A stretch of DNA of 64,000 nucleotides, from contig NZ_RJUD01000019.1 of the NCBI RefSeq assembly GCF_024343675.1, forward strand, positions 1-64,000, read 5' to 3'. This stretch comes from Lacihabitans sp. CS3-21 (GTDB lineage Bacteria; Bacteroidota; Bacteroidia; Cytophagales; Spirosomataceae). The position numbers and the translations under genes were made by a program. The notes below the pieces were generated by a model. That model saw only the letters and a program-made list of their open reading frames with translations, had not been told where the DNA came from and searched no databases. Shown piece after piece: positions 8,183-16,981 of the stretch. Numbering within the stretch: the stretch's first letter is position 1; each line of letters begins with the position of its first letter.

Positions 8183-9592
8183 TCAAACTTTTCTCACTTC
8201 CGTATTTCCACCACCATTTAAAGTCAAACTTACAGGTTGGTTGTTCTTCCAAGCACCTCGGGTAAAGTCTGGAATATCGACGGTTTTTCCTTTTTTCATC
8301 ACCGAAAGTTCGCTAGCATGAGCAACGGAGCTCCATGCGGCAGCATCATACACATCTTGATCAAGCGGTAAGCCGTTTCTTAGGCAATCTATCAATCGCC
8401 AATCCATTATAAAGTCCATGCCGCCATGTCCACCTACTTTTTTGGCTATTTCACCGATGTGTTTAACGAGTGGTGTGGTATATTTTTCCTCAATTTCTTT
8501 CAGCTCTTTTTCGCTCATCCAGTCTTCGCCAAGGGCTATTTTACTCGGTTCAGGCCATTTTTGTGCTACACCTTTTGTGCCGCTCAAAAGATGTATTCGT
8601 GAGTATGGTCTGGTAGAAGTTACATCATGTTGGAGCATAATGGTTTTGCCTTTTTCGGTTTTTATGATGGTCGTATTCATATTACCTCTGAAAGGTTTTC
8701 CCACATAATCTTCATAGAAAGGGTCGTTGGCGGCCAAAGATTTAGCCATTTCGCCCATTTGGAAATCATTGGAAGAAATTGCCACCAAATGGTCAAATCT
8801 ATCGCCTCGGTTGATGTTGAGACATTGTGAAATAGGCCCCAAACCATGGGTAGGGTAGAGGTTGCCGTTTCGGTTGGCGTTTTCGTTGAGTCGCCACATG
8901 TCTGAATAAGAAGTTTTTCCGAAATTGGCATTCAAGAGATTGTGAATATAAGCACCTTCTGCATGAATTAATTCGCCGAAAAGGCCATTTCTGGCCATAT
9001 TTAGGGTCATTTGCTCGAAAAAGTCATAGCAAGTATTCTCCAACATCATGCAATGTTTTTTGGTTTTTTCGGAGGTTTCTACCAATTGCCAACATTCGTC
9101 AATAGTTTTGGCGGCTGGGACTTCAATGGCCGCATGTTTGCCGTTGTTCATGGCATAAACAGCCATGGGTGTGTGCAAACTCCAGGGAGTACATATATAA
9201 ACCAAGTCGATGTCATTGCTTTCACAGAGTCCTTTCCAGCCATCTACCCCGCTATATTCTCTTGCTTTTGGTAGGTTAGATTTCGATAAAACAGCTTGTT
9301 GTTTTTCAACTCTAGCTGGGTCTTTGTCGCAAAGTGCCACAATTTCAACAGCAGCTATTTGGCTCATACGTTTTACAGCTCCCGGCCCACGATTTCCTAA
9401 ACCAATGAAACCAATCCTGACTTTGTCAAGCTTGGGAGCCGCAAAACCACACATGTTAAATGCTTGTTTGGTTTTTGATTTAGCTATTTCGCTATTTTCA
9501 GATTTCAAGGTGGCATTAGAAATGCTAGGTAGGCTGATGACAGCTGCACTTGTGCCTAGATTTTGGAGAAATTTCCTTCTATTAGATTTCAT
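8183..9592 (-). CDS. Secreted Gfo/Idh/MocA protein, probable GH109 glycosidase
   Basis: 469 residues. N-terminal NRRKFLQNLG plus a hydrophobic stretch suggests Tat export. A Rossmann motif GFIGLGNRG at residues 61-69 follows. Blocks such as EVPAAKTIDECWQLVE, MMLENTCYDFFEQM, MWRLNENANRNGNLYPTHG and LNINRGDRFDHLV are, from my knowledge of the family, characteristic of GH109 alpha-N-acetylgalactosaminidases, which hydrolyse by an NAD-dependent oxidation/elimination mechanism. Likely periplasmic glycan degradation. It lies downstream of a second exported oxidoreductase of the same superfamily, with a hairpin between them. The GH109 call rests on remembered motifs; the superfamily is certain. Confidence 0.82.
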   Translation of the reverse strand: MKSNRRKFLQNLGTSAAVISLPSISNATLKSENSEIAKSKTKQAFNMCGFAAPKLDKVRIGFIGLGNRGPGAVKRMSQIAAVEIVALCDKDPARVEKQQAVLSKSNLPKAREYSGVDGWKGLCESNDIDLVYICTPWSLHTPMAVYAMNNGKHAAIEVPAAKTIDECWQLVETSEKTKKHCMMLENTCYDFFEQMTLNMARNGLFGELIHAEGAYIHNLLNANFGKTSYSDMWRLNENANRNGNLYPTHGLGPISQCLNINRGDRFDHLVAISSNDFQMGEMAKSLAANDPFYEDYVGKPFRGNMNTTIIKTEKGKTIMLQHDVTSTRPYSRIHLLSGTKGVAQKWPEPSKIALGEDWMSEKELKEIEEKYTTPLVKHIGEIAKKVGGHGGMDFIMDWRLIDCLRNGLPLDQDVYDAAAWSSVAHASELSVMKKGKTVDIPDFTRGAWKNNQPVSLTLNGGGNTEVRKV

Positions 9593-9621
9593 TTTTGTTT
9601 GGGTAGGTTGAATATTTGATT

Positions 9622-9657
9622 AAACCCAATATCCATGATAGAGATATTGGGTTTTTT
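9622..9657. terminator. Hairpin between two exported oxidoreductase genes
   Basis: AAACCCAATATC (9622-9633) and GATATTGGGTTT (9643-9654) form a perfect 12-bp stem. The T run is better on the plus strand (six T) than on the minus strand, so on the operon strand it may act as an attenuator or RNA-stability hairpin. Confidence 0.65.
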
Positions 9658-9670
9658 ATAAAGATTTAGA

Positions 9671-11038
9671 TTACAACTTCCGCATATTCAATGGATCCCA
9701 ATTGATGGCTTTTTTCTGGAAATAGCTCTCGTTGCAGGCTAAAACTGGGGCTGCTGCTCTGAAACCAAATATGGGGTCTTCTATGGTAGCTTGGCTTCCC
9801 TTTCTGATATTTTCGAAGAAATTACCGAAATGATTCGCATGCTCGTCAGAACCGGCTTCAGGGGTAAATTTAACTTCCTTTACAGGCTCGCCCTTGCGGT
9901 CTGCTTCATTGAATTTGGCATTATATTCTTTCTCGAATTCTTTTTGCTGAGCATCTGAAAAAGTAAAATAACTGTCATAGTTTCCAAATCCAGGTGCTTT
10001 TGGAAGTTTTTTCTTACTTAAAGTTAATCCATTGCCTGAAAAATCTATCTGGCCTTCGGTACCGATTATTCTGGTGTTGTTGTTAATCGTTCCAGCATTG
10101 GCAAAGTTCACTCTTAATACCATCTGAAATTCCTCATGTGTTGCTGCTTTTGGATAATCCAAAATAGCCACCATCACATCAGGCACATCTCTTCCTTCTT
10201 TCCAATATCTAAGTCCGCCTGAAGCGAAGATTCTGTTTGGTCCTTTGGAATCAACCACGTAATGCACTCCTGTGATTAAGTGCACAAACAAATCACCAGC
10301 TACGCCTGTTCCATAGTTTTTGTAATTTCTCCAACGGAAAAATCTGTTGGCATCAAAAGGCATTTTGGCAGTATCTTTCAAAAATGTATCCCAATCTACT
10401 GTAGAAGGTGATGCGTCGGTAGGAATGGAGTAGTTCCAAGCACCTATTGCACTGAAGCGGTCAGAGTTGGATTCCACATAATTTATAGCTCCTATATCAC
10501 CTGCGGCTATGATTCTTTTGGCTTCTTGAAATACACTTCCACTGATCCTCTGGCTGCCCACTTGCATGGTTTTACCAGATTTTCTCCAAGCGTCTATTAC
10601 AGGTTTCCCTTCATTTATGGCTTGTACCATTGGTTTTTCACAATACACATTTTTGCCAGCATTAAGGGCATCAATCGTAATTTTATCATGCCAATGGTCA
10701 GGCGTGGCTATTATTACAGCATCTATATCTTTTCTACGAAGGATTTCTCTGTAGTCGCGGGTGACAAACATGTCATTGCCGAATGTTTGTTTCACTCTGT
10801 CTAGTCTGCCAGTATATAAATCCGCCGCAGCCACAAATTCTACTCCTGCTGTTTTTAGAGCTGATTTGGTATCATAATGTCCCTGAATCCCCATTCCGAT
10901 TGTTGCCAATCTGATTTTATCGTTGGGGCTTACAGACAAACTCTTGATAATATTGAATGGTTTTGCAATCGTACTAACACCAGATAACACAGCCAAACTA
11001 CCCATGTTTCTGATAAATTTTCTTCTAGAAGGCTTCAT
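9671..11038 (-). CDS. Exported Gfo/Idh/MocA family oxidoreductase
   Basis: 455 residues. SRRKFIRNMG followed by a hydrophobic segment is a Tat-like signal. The dinucleotide-binding motif is ATIGMGIQGH (about residues 45-54); IIATPDHWHDKITI and the EKP motif in NVYCEKPMVQ are hallmarks of the family. It probably oxidises or reduces a sugar derivative in the periplasm with a tightly bound NAD(P); the substrate is unknown. Located upstream of the GH109-like gene and possibly co-transcribed through the 9622-9657 hairpin. It differs from the GH109 type by the EKP motif rather than EVPAA. Confidence 0.85.
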   Translation of the reverse strand: MKPSRRKFIRNMGSLAVLSGVSTIAKPFNIIKSLSVSPNDKIRLATIGMGIQGHYDTKSALKTAGVEFVAAADLYTGRLDRVKQTFGNDMFVTRDYREILRRKDIDAVIIATPDHWHDKITIDALNAGKNVYCEKPMVQAINEGKPVIDAWRKSGKTMQVGSQRISGSVFQEAKRIIAAGDIGAINYVESNSDRFSAIGAWNYSIPTDASPSTVDWDTFLKDTAKMPFDANRFFRWRNYKNYGTGVAGDLFVHLITGVHYVVDSKGPNRIFASGGLRYWKEGRDVPDVMVAILDYPKAATHEEFQMVLRVNFANAGTINNNTRIIGTEGQIDFSGNGLTLSKKKLPKAPGFGNYDSYFTFSDAQQKEFEKEYNAKFNEADRKGEPVKEVKFTPEAGSDEHANHFGNFFENIRKGSQATIEDPIFGFRAAAPVLACNESYFQKKAINWDPLNMRKL

Positions 11039-11066
11039 ATTTTATGAGGGTTGAAATTTTTGAAAT

Positions 11067-11074
11067 CAAATATA
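11067..11074 (-). promoter_or_regulatory. Candidate -7 box for the Gfo/Idh/MocA pair
   Basis: TATATTTG on the minus strand, 29 nt upstream of the start at 11038, matches TAnnTTTG. No clear -33 element. Confidence 0.5.
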
Positions 11075-11126
11075 GTAGATTTGAGCATCAGTTTTAAAGA
11101 AATGAGCTTAGTTTTTTGGCAAAAAA

Positions 11127-11154
11127 AATACACCTCAAAAACTCAAGGCGTATT
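11127..11154 (-). terminator. Second of two tandem terminators after the DoxX-like gene
   Basis: AATACACCT (11127-11135) pairs with AGGCGTATT (11146-11154) with one mismatch; on the minus strand the stem runs into a long T tract. It probably backs up the terminator at 11190-11220. Confidence 0.7.
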
Positions 11155-11189
11155 ATATATTTATATAGGTTTAGGGGTAAAAAACTAAC

Positions 11190-11220
11190 AAAAAATCCTT
11201 CAAATTCATGAAGGACTTGT
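11190..11220 (-). terminator. Rho-independent terminator of the DoxX-like gene
   Basis: TCCTTC and GAAGGA flank an AAATTCAT loop, and a T run follows on the minus strand. It lies just after the stop codon at 11226. Confidence 0.75.
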
Positions 11221-11225
11221 AAATT

Positions 11226-11600
11226 TTACTCTATGGGTTGAGTACTTGCATAAACTAAAGCTCCACCTGCTATTGCTAAATCTTTTAATAAACTCATCAT
11301 TGACATTTGTCCACTATCTCCACCTGCCAAAGCCCCAGGTAGGTGTATGGCAAAAACAAAAATGAGTAATAAAATGGCTAAAAGAGTTGATGCTAATCTG
11401 GCTTTTTTCTGAATGATGATACTCACTCCAGCTCCTATGAGAGCTATACCTGTGACATACACCCATATTACTCCGCCAGGCAATGGTACCATACCAGCCA
11501 TAGCGTCAGCAGCCATAAAATGTAGTATTCCGAAAATTGCCATAGGGACGGCTAATAAGAAACGGCCGAGTTTGGTCAATGGACCGATTATTTGCTCCAT
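11226..11600 (-). CDS. DoxX-like four-helix membrane protein
   Basis: 124 residues with four hydrophobic segments (about 10-30, 43-62, 68-88, 102-117). The opening LGRFLLAVPMAIFGILHF and the closing GGALVYAS fit the DoxX/DoxD-like superfamily of small inner-membrane proteins, some of which are tied to redox or oxidative-stress functions. No cofactor-binding residue is apparent. Transcribed alone, bracketed by a long non-coding stretch upstream and two terminators downstream. Confidence 0.7.
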   Translation of the reverse strand: MEQIIGPLTKLGRFLLAVPMAIFGILHFMAADAMAGMVPLPGGVIWVYVTGIALIGAGVSIIIQKKARLASTLLAILLLIFVFAIHLPGALAGGDSGQMSMMSLLKDLAIAGGALVYASTQPIE

Positions 11601-12318
11601 AATTTAGTGATGTTTAGGTTAGGGTTAAATAGAAATTCTCCGAAAATTAATATTTTTTATGAATATAAAACAAAAATTAAAGATTTTTTTTTGACTTAGT
11701 TTTAATTTTAGTCTGAAAATCGGTAGACTTTTTTTAGCTTAATTAATCCAAAGTTGAATAAATTTGCTCAATCCATAATTGCTGAATAGGTATATAATTT
11801 AAATAATTTAGAAGCAATTTTAATACATAAAGTCCCAAAAATTGGGACTTGGAAGGTTCATAATCTGAATATCAATGAAATTTCTCCTCCATTATTACAT
11901 TGTGTTTATCTCCTCCCAGTTTGATTTCAAAGTATATTTTAAAAGATTCAAGGAAGAGCAAGTAAAATCTGTTGTTGCTAGAAAGTTTTAGTTCTTATCT
12001 GTTATATTGAAACAAACTTAATTTTAAATATTAGACTTATTAAGGAGATAAATTAATAGGCTATTAAAATGTATAAAGCGATTTAATTCGAAATATTATT
12101 TCATTATTCTTAAGTGTTTAAGATAATTTTTTTGAAAATTAGAAATGAAGAATCCCCATTTTCTAAGAAACTGAGAATTAAAGATTGTTATTTGAACCTA
12201 GTGGAATGAATGTTTCTTTGTTTAGACTTGCAAATACATTGAAATTAAGACACAAAAAATCTATGAAAGTAATTTTGACTGGAAGAGAATTTCAAGAAAG
12301 GAAGTCGAGATTTGGCAT
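11601..12318. other. 718-bp AT-rich intergenic region
   Basis: No supported gene. It holds a perfect isolated hairpin (AAGTCCCAA 11830-11838, TTGGGACTT 11842-11850, three-nt loop) and two plus-strand open frames of 38 codons, 11875-11991 and 12206-12322. The second overlaps the 3' end of the convergent kinase gene. Neither has a convincing ribosome-binding site or recognisable product, and frames of this size are expected by chance in such AT-rich DNA. A small RNA or decayed gene is possible but unproven. Confidence 0.5.
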
Positions 12319-13680
12319 TTAAAACTGTCCAATCGGAAGTTTTATTTGAACAGTAGTCCCGATGTTTTGAATTGAATTCACCAAAAGTTCGCCCCCATGC
12401 ATACGAATAATGTTTCGAGTTAGGGGCAAACCAATGCCGTAACCTTCGAAAAGTTGTGTGTTGGAGGCTCTAAAAAATGGGTCATAGATATATTCCATTT
12501 CGTTTTCAGGGATGCCAATGCCTGAATCTTTCACAACCAGCAAGATGTACGTGTCTATTGACCCAAGTGAAACATTGACAGTTTCAAATTTTGAGTATTT
12601 ACAAGCATTTAATATGATGTTACTTACAGCCAAATGTAATAACTGGTTGTTTCCATTTACCTTGAGTTTCATTGGGTTTTCAGGCAAAAGACTCATGTCT
12701 ATTACTATTTTGCTTTTTGGATTTATCTTTTCGGTAGTCACTTTTACATCCCAAAGCAACTGATCCATTCTTACTTTATCAAACTTAATCGTTTTACCGT
12801 TGAAGCCTGTTTGGGCTAAAAAAAGGAGAGCCTGCGTTTTTTTATCTAGGTTTTCGGCCTCTTCCAATATCACTTTTATAGTTTCTATATACTCTTCTAC
12901 ATTTCTGACTTTTGTTAAAGCCACATCAGCTTCGCCTATGATGGCTGTCAGAGGAGTTCTAAGTTCATGCGAAGCATTGCTTATGAAATTATTCTGGGTA
13001 TTGAAGGAAGTTTCCATGCGATTCAGCATATTGTTGAAAGTCTTGGCTAATTCATCAAGCTCGTCTTTGTCGCCTTTTTGTTCCAGCCTCAAGTGCAGGT
13101 TTTTCAGATTTATTTCTTTAACCTTTTGTGTAATCTCAGTAATTGGTCGAAAAATAAATCGCATCAAAAAATAGGAAGTTAGAATAGCTAAAAAAGTGGC
13201 AACAATGAGTGAAACCCACATCGTTTTATTTAGGTATTTTTTCTGATGTAAGAGTAAGTAGTTTTCTGCGGAGCTAATAACCAAATAGTTTTTGTTATAT
13301 ATATCAATGACCTTGCTTTTTGAATAGACTTTTTTGTTGAAATGTTCGGATTGACCATTCGCAAGTGTATTTTTAAAAAACGCAATGGGTAAGTGCGTTA
13401 AATCTTTCTCAGTTTTAAAATCGTCTGATTTGTCTAGAAGGAAAATGTAATTTTTTTCGTTAGGAAATTCCTCCTCGATATTTTGTAAAAGGCCTTCCTC
13501 CAAATTTGGGTTGACTTTTATTTTTTCTTTTAAAAAAGTGTCAATTCTCGCTTCTAATAGTTTATGGAAATCGTCTTTTGAGTAGGTGTTTTCAAAAAAG
13601 TATACAAATCCCCCAAAAACCAAGATGATTAAGAAGTAGGAGGTCAATAACAAAAGATTAGCCTTCAATTGAATTTTCAT
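12319..13680 (-). CDS. Membrane sensor histidine kinase
   Basis: 453 residues. Membrane segment about 8-28, a periplasmic sensor of roughly 120 residues, a second membrane segment about 153-173, HAMP (about 175-225), HisKA with phosphoacceptor His238 in FISNASHELRTPL, then HATPase with an N box (SNIILNACKYSK), G1 DSGIGIP and G2 GYGIGLP. It pairs with the response regulator gene 113 nt upstream. The position next to the Mbn-like metal cluster recalls CusS/CopS-type kinases that sense periplasmic copper; that link is inference, since no clear metal motif is visible in the sensor domain. A hairpin at 13753-13784 may lower its expression relative to the regulator. Confidence 0.92.
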   Translation of the reverse strand: MKIQLKANLLLLTSYFLIILVFGGFVYFFENTYSKDDFHKLLEARIDTFLKEKIKVNPNLEEGLLQNIEEEFPNEKNYIFLLDKSDDFKTEKDLTHLPIAFFKNTLANGQSEHFNKKVYSKSKVIDIYNKNYLVISSAENYLLLHQKKYLNKTMWVSLIVATFLAILTSYFLMRFIFRPITEITQKVKEINLKNLHLRLEQKGDKDELDELAKTFNNMLNRMETSFNTQNNFISNASHELRTPLTAIIGEADVALTKVRNVEEYIETIKVILEEAENLDKKTQALLFLAQTGFNGKTIKFDKVRMDQLLWDVKVTTEKINPKSKIVIDMSLLPENPMKLKVNGNNQLLHLAVSNIILNACKYSKFETVNVSLGSIDTYILLVVKDSGIGIPENEMEYIYDPFFRASNTQLFEGYGIGLPLTRNIIRMHGGELLVNSIQNIGTTVQIKLPIGQF

Positions 13681-13752
13681 CAGCCTATTAGATATTTTAA
13701 ACTATCAAATACAAAATTCTGAATATGGATTTTAAGCACCAAGAAATCTGGG

Positions 13753-13784
13753 CTTATTAGATTTTTATATAAGAATCTAATGAG
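13753..13784 (-). terminator. Hairpin between regulator and kinase genes
   Basis: CTTATTAGATT (13753-13763) and AATCTAATGAG (13774-13784) form a long imperfect stem just after the regulator stop. No strong T run; an attenuator is as likely as a terminator. Confidence 0.5.
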
Positions 13785-13793
13785 AACTTCAGC

Positions 13794-14489
13794 TTAGGTT
13801 TTCAACACATATCCCATACCTATGATAGTCTGAATGAGCTTGGTTTCGCTATTGACTTCAATTTTTTTTCTTAGATAATTAACGTAAACGTCCACCACAT
13901 TGGTACCAAGGTCATAGTTTACACCCCAAACTTCCTCCAAAATATCAAGTCTAGATAAAACCCTTTCTTTGTTTTTAATAAAAAATAAAAGTAACCGATA
14001 CTCAGTGGTGGTCAGAGAAATATCCTGATAGTTTCGGATCACCGTTTTGGTATAGTCATTCACCACCAAATCATCGATTCTGTAAATGAACTCTTCTTGA
14101 GCGTCTGGTTTTGGCAATGAGGTATTCTCCGTTCTTCTCAATAGGTTTCTGATTCTGGCAAGAAGTTCAATAAACTTAAACGGTTTTACGATATAATCAT
14201 CAGCACGTTGTTCAAGTCCCATCACTATGTTTTCGGATGTACCTAATGCTGAAAGAAAAATAATTGGAATAGAAAGGTCTTTTTTACGGATTTCTTTACA
14301 AACATCATAACCGTTTATTTCGGGCAGCATGATGTCTAATATGATAAGGTCGTAGTTGTTTTCAAGGACCAAATTCAGACCTGATTTACCATCAAAAGCT
14401 ACAGTCACCTCAAAACCTTCTTCGCAAAGTCCTTTTTTTATGAAAGAAACTACATGGGCTTCATCTTCTACCAACAGTATTTTTTTCAT
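13794..14489 (-). CDS. OmpR/PhoB-family response regulator
   Basis: 231 residues. Receiver domain: acidic pocket in LLVEDEAHV, phosphoacceptor aspartate in DLIILDIMLPE (about residue 52), conserved lysine in DDYIVKPFKFIE (about 102). C-terminal winged helix (about 130-231) with TTEYRLLLFF and VDVYVNYLRKKI. It binds DNA as a phosphorylation-dependent dimer, usually at direct repeats near its target promoters. First gene of a two-gene unit with the sensor kinase. Its location between the kinase and the metal-handling cluster suggests that cluster as its target (inference). Confidence 0.93.
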   Translation of the reverse strand: MKKILLVEDEAHVVSFIKKGLCEEGFEVTVAFDGKSGLNLVLENNYDLIILDIMLPEINGYDVCKEIRKKDLSIPIIFLSALGTSENIVMGLEQRADDYIVKPFKFIELLARIRNLLRRTENTSLPKPDAQEEFIYRIDDLVVNDYTKTVIRNYQDISLTTTEYRLLLFFIKNKERVLSRLDILEEVWGVNYDLGTNVVDVYVNYLRKKIEVNSETKLIQTIIGMGYVLKT

Positions 14490-14548
14490 GTAAGCGTATT
14501 ATTTTTTTAAGCACCTATTGAAACATATGCGTGCTTTGATATAAAAAC

Positions 14549-14556
14549 CAAAAATA
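14549..14556 (-). promoter_or_regulatory. Candidate -7 box for the two-component operon
   Basis: TATTTTTG on the minus strand, 59 nt upstream of the regulator start, matches TAnnTTTG; a TTTTGG stretch lies about 16 nt further upstream. Confidence 0.4.
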
Positions 14557-14682
14557 GGCTTTTGCGTCTTTCCAAAAAACAAAAAAAGGAAATAAATGAT
14601 GCTTAAACTAAACTATGAAAAACTAAATAATTGCTTTGAATTCATTCGGAAAAGCAAAGGACTACATTTAAAGAATTGAAAT

Positions 14683-14694
14683 GGAACACAGATG
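14683..14694 (-). repeat. Core of the dispersed CATCTGTGTTCC repeat
   Basis: Reads CATCTGTGTTCC on the minus strand, identical to the end of the 40-nt repeats at 41069-41108 and 42780-42819. It lies just downstream of the Cys-motif outer-membrane-type gene. At 12 nt it could be chance on its own. Confidence 0.4.
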
Positions 14695-14708
14695 CGATTT
14701 AATAATTC

Positions 14709-15614
14709 TTAGAACAACAAAGTCAAATGGCACATAAAGCTATTTCTGAGCTTCAATTCTGATCCTGAAAGGTCTTGAATTAAAGGTTTTTGGACTAAAA
14801 ATCCAGCAGTAATTTTTTTATAGTAAATTTCGCTACCAAGCATGGCAGTAGTCATATATCCGCCAGAAAACCTATTGTCGATGCCATTTTGTTTGTCGTT
14901 TTTGGCATATTCTCCCAACACTCCGATGTTGGGCAAAAACATAAAATCTCCAAGAGAAATTTGAGCAAAACCATTCAATATGGCTCTGCTTTTGTTGGCA
15001 AACTTATAATGGTTCTTGTTGGTGCCATTTATTTTGTAACTCAAGTCCACATTTAGCCCTATGTTGTTCTTTCGTACGGTGTAAATACTATTCACAAGAT
15101 AATCAACCGAACCAGTACCCAACTGAAAATTGGGATTTGCTACTTCGTCCTCAGTCATGGCGTAGTCGTATTTTCCGGTTGGCAGTTTTATGCCACCCCC
15201 TAAAAGCCAAATGTGGTCGAACGTGTGTGCCGTACTATCAAAAAAAGTATTGACCACATTGTAATGTGCCAAAGCAGATACGTCACCAATTCCCGAAAGT
15301 GTTTTTCTCTCGCCAGAGGCCATGATGGTTTGCGTGTTAGATTGTACAGAACCCATCAAAATCAGTTGCGTTTTTTTGATTGGATATAGCCTGAGCCAAG
15401 GTTCAATGGACTGAAAATTTTCTTCGGTTCTTAGCAAATTACTGGTAAAATGCGAATCAAAGGTTTTGGTTTGATATCTGAGACCACCAAATTTAAAGTG
15501 CGATTGCGGTAAGATTCCAAAAAAAGATGAGCCATTTCCACAGCCGCAAACATCACAAGCTGAGGCATTTAGAGGGAGTAAGAGAATGAAAATTGAAATA
15601 ATAATGTTTCTCAT
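14709..15614 (-). CDS. Outer-membrane-type protein with N-terminal CDVCGCG motif
   Basis: 301 residues with a signal peptide (about 1-18) cleaved directly before CDVCGCGNG, so the mature protein starts with a cluster of three cysteines. The remainder is rich in alternating hydrophobic/aromatic strands and ends in LTLLF, as expected of a beta-barrel outer-membrane protein. The gene overlaps the PepSY protein stop by 4 nt, so the two are translationally coupled. In this metal-handling cluster the Cys motif plausibly binds copper or iron (inference). I recognise the pattern from Bacteroidota but know no assigned function. Confidence 0.7.
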   Translation of the reverse strand: MRNIIISIFILLLPLNASACDVCGCGNGSSFFGILPQSHFKFGGLRYQTKTFDSHFTSNLLRTEENFQSIEPWLRLYPIKKTQLILMGSVQSNTQTIMASGERKTLSGIGDVSALAHYNVVNTFFDSTAHTFDHIWLLGGGIKLPTGKYDYAMTEDEVANPNFQLGTGSVDYLVNSIYTVRKNNIGLNVDLSYKINGTNKNHYKFANKSRAILNGFAQISLGDFMFLPNIGVLGEYAKNDKQNGIDNRFSGGYMTTAMLGSEIYYKKITAGFLVQKPLIQDLSGSELKLRNSFMCHLTLLF

Positions 15615-16702
15615 TTTTGTTTTGTAAATCGTCTATACCAAAGCAAAAAGCCAGTAATGGCCAATAAACCAGGGGTAAGACCTAAGATGATGTAAAATAT
15701 TTTAAGTAAATGTCCGCCGAAATTTCCCACGTGCAGTGGAAAAGCAAAAGCCTCAAGTTTGTCGGTAAAAGCAAGCTGCTCGAAAGAACCAATCTTAAGC
15801 AATTCGCCATTTTGTGCATCAAAAACAATCGAATTTCCGGCAGCAAACATTTCGTTTTGGCCTTTTATGTTGCCTCTGATGCTAAATTTCCGCTCAGGTT
15901 GCGTTGGAAAATATACATAGCCTGGCTCCAAATCGGGATGAATCTGACAAGCTTGGGCAAACATTTTGTCAAATGACATTTTGGCTAAGGTATTCTTAGG
16001 TGTAGGAATCGTTTCTTTGTCCCAAGTTTCTTTTTCAAACGCAAAAATATTCATCCAGAAACCTGTAAAAAATATGATGGCATTGAAAAACAAAGACCAC
16101 ACGCCCACAATTCTATGCAAATCAGATGAGAAGGTCCTCCAGTTTTTACTTTTGAGTTTTATTTTGAAAGTCAGGACTTTCCAAATGGATTTTCGGTATA
16201 CTATAAAACCCGTGATGATAGAAATGAGCATAGTCAGCCCAAAAATGGCCGAAAGTGCAGCTCCTGGCATACCCAAATGCAAGGAAAAATGCAGTTGGAA
16301 AATCCATTCTATCCAGCCTACTTCAAGATCATCGCCTCTACCGTGCCGCAGGATTTCTCCAGTGAACTGGTTAATAGTTAAGGCACCTAAATCATAGGAA
16401 ATCAGACGGGCGTCGTTGAGGTATAATCTAAAATGATACGGCAGATTTTTGTCGGCATTCGGATTTACCCAAGCGAGACCGTCAAGATGGGTATATTTAT
16501 CTGTTATGATTTTGTAAATACTGTCCAACGAAAGCGGATTTTTATCTGAAACTATCGGTTTTTGGTAAAAAAACTCTTCCAGTTGGTCCTTATACACCAA
16601 AATGGAGCCACTAAGCCCATAAATCAGCAGGAAAAATCCTGTGACAAGGCCAAACCATTTGTGGAGGCTATAAATCAGTCTTAATAATTGATTCTTTCTC
16701 AA
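15611..16702 (-). CDS. PepSY-associated membrane protein
   Basis: 363 residues. LHKWFGLVTGFFLLIYGLSG (about 13-32) is the typical first helix of PepSY_TM proteins; further helices lie at about 140-170 (LHLGMPGAALSAIFGL), 197-215 (HRIVGVWSLFF) and 330-358. Histidines near helix ends could ligate heme. Such proteins often accompany TonB-dependent metal or siderophore receptors and are thought to act as inner-membrane reductases. It overlaps both neighbours by 4 nt (YHS gene upstream, outer-membrane-type gene downstream), indicating tight coupling. Inner-membrane metal reduction is inferred. Confidence 0.85.
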   Translation of the reverse strand: MRKNQLLRLIYSLHKWFGLVTGFFLLIYGLSGSILVYKDQLEEFFYQKPIVSDKNPLSLDSIYKIITDKYTHLDGLAWVNPNADKNLPYHFRLYLNDARLISYDLGALTINQFTGEILRHGRGDDLEVGWIEWIFQLHFSLHLGMPGAALSAIFGLTMLISIITGFIVYRKSIWKVLTFKIKLKSKNWRTFSSDLHRIVGVWSLFFNAIIFFTGFWMNIFAFEKETWDKETIPTPKNTLAKMSFDKMFAQACQIHPDLEPGYVYFPTQPERKFSIRGNIKGQNEMFAAGNSIVFDAQNGELLKIGSFEQLAFTDKLEAFAFPLHVGNFGGHLLKIFYIILGLTPGLLAITGFLLWYRRFTKQK

Positions 16703-16941
16703 TTTTTTACAAATTTCTCTGGGTGTTTATCAAAAGATTCTTTGCACATTTTGCTGCAAAAGCCATATTGTTTTTCTTTATGGGTCGAAACCAGTTTTGT
16801 GCCTTTTTTTACAGTCATTTTGCAAACTGGATCCATGCCATTTTTGGCTAAAGTTTCAGATTTCTCTTTTTTGGGGTCTTGTTGAAAAGCTATCGCTGAG
16901 ATGCTTACCAAAAGGCTGATGATCAAAAATGTCTTTTTCAT
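16699..16941 (-). CDS. Secreted YHS-domain protein
   Basis: 80 residues: signal peptide (about 1-20), then MDPVCKMTVKKGTK and YGFCSKMCKESFDKHPEKF, giving the YHS/TRASH-type cysteine set (C, C, C) that commonly binds copper or heavy metals. Such domains occur in CopZ-like chaperones and P-type ATPases. Its place between a di-heme/MbnP pair and a PepSY reductase supports a periplasmic metal-carrier role (inference). Confidence 0.85.
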   Translation of the reverse strand: MKKTFLIISLLVSISAIAFQQDPKKEKSETLAKNGMDPVCKMTVKKGTKLVSTHKEKQYGFCSKMCKESFDKHPEKFVKN

Positions 16942-16981
16942 TCTAAAATTTTTATTTGTGATTTTTAAGCTAAAATAGTTA

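Noticed and set aside
11875-12322. Two 38-codon plus-strand frames in the 11.6-12.3 kb gap
   Set aside because: No ribosome-binding site, family resemblance or conservation evidence; one overlaps the kinase 3' end. Recorded only in the intergenic note.
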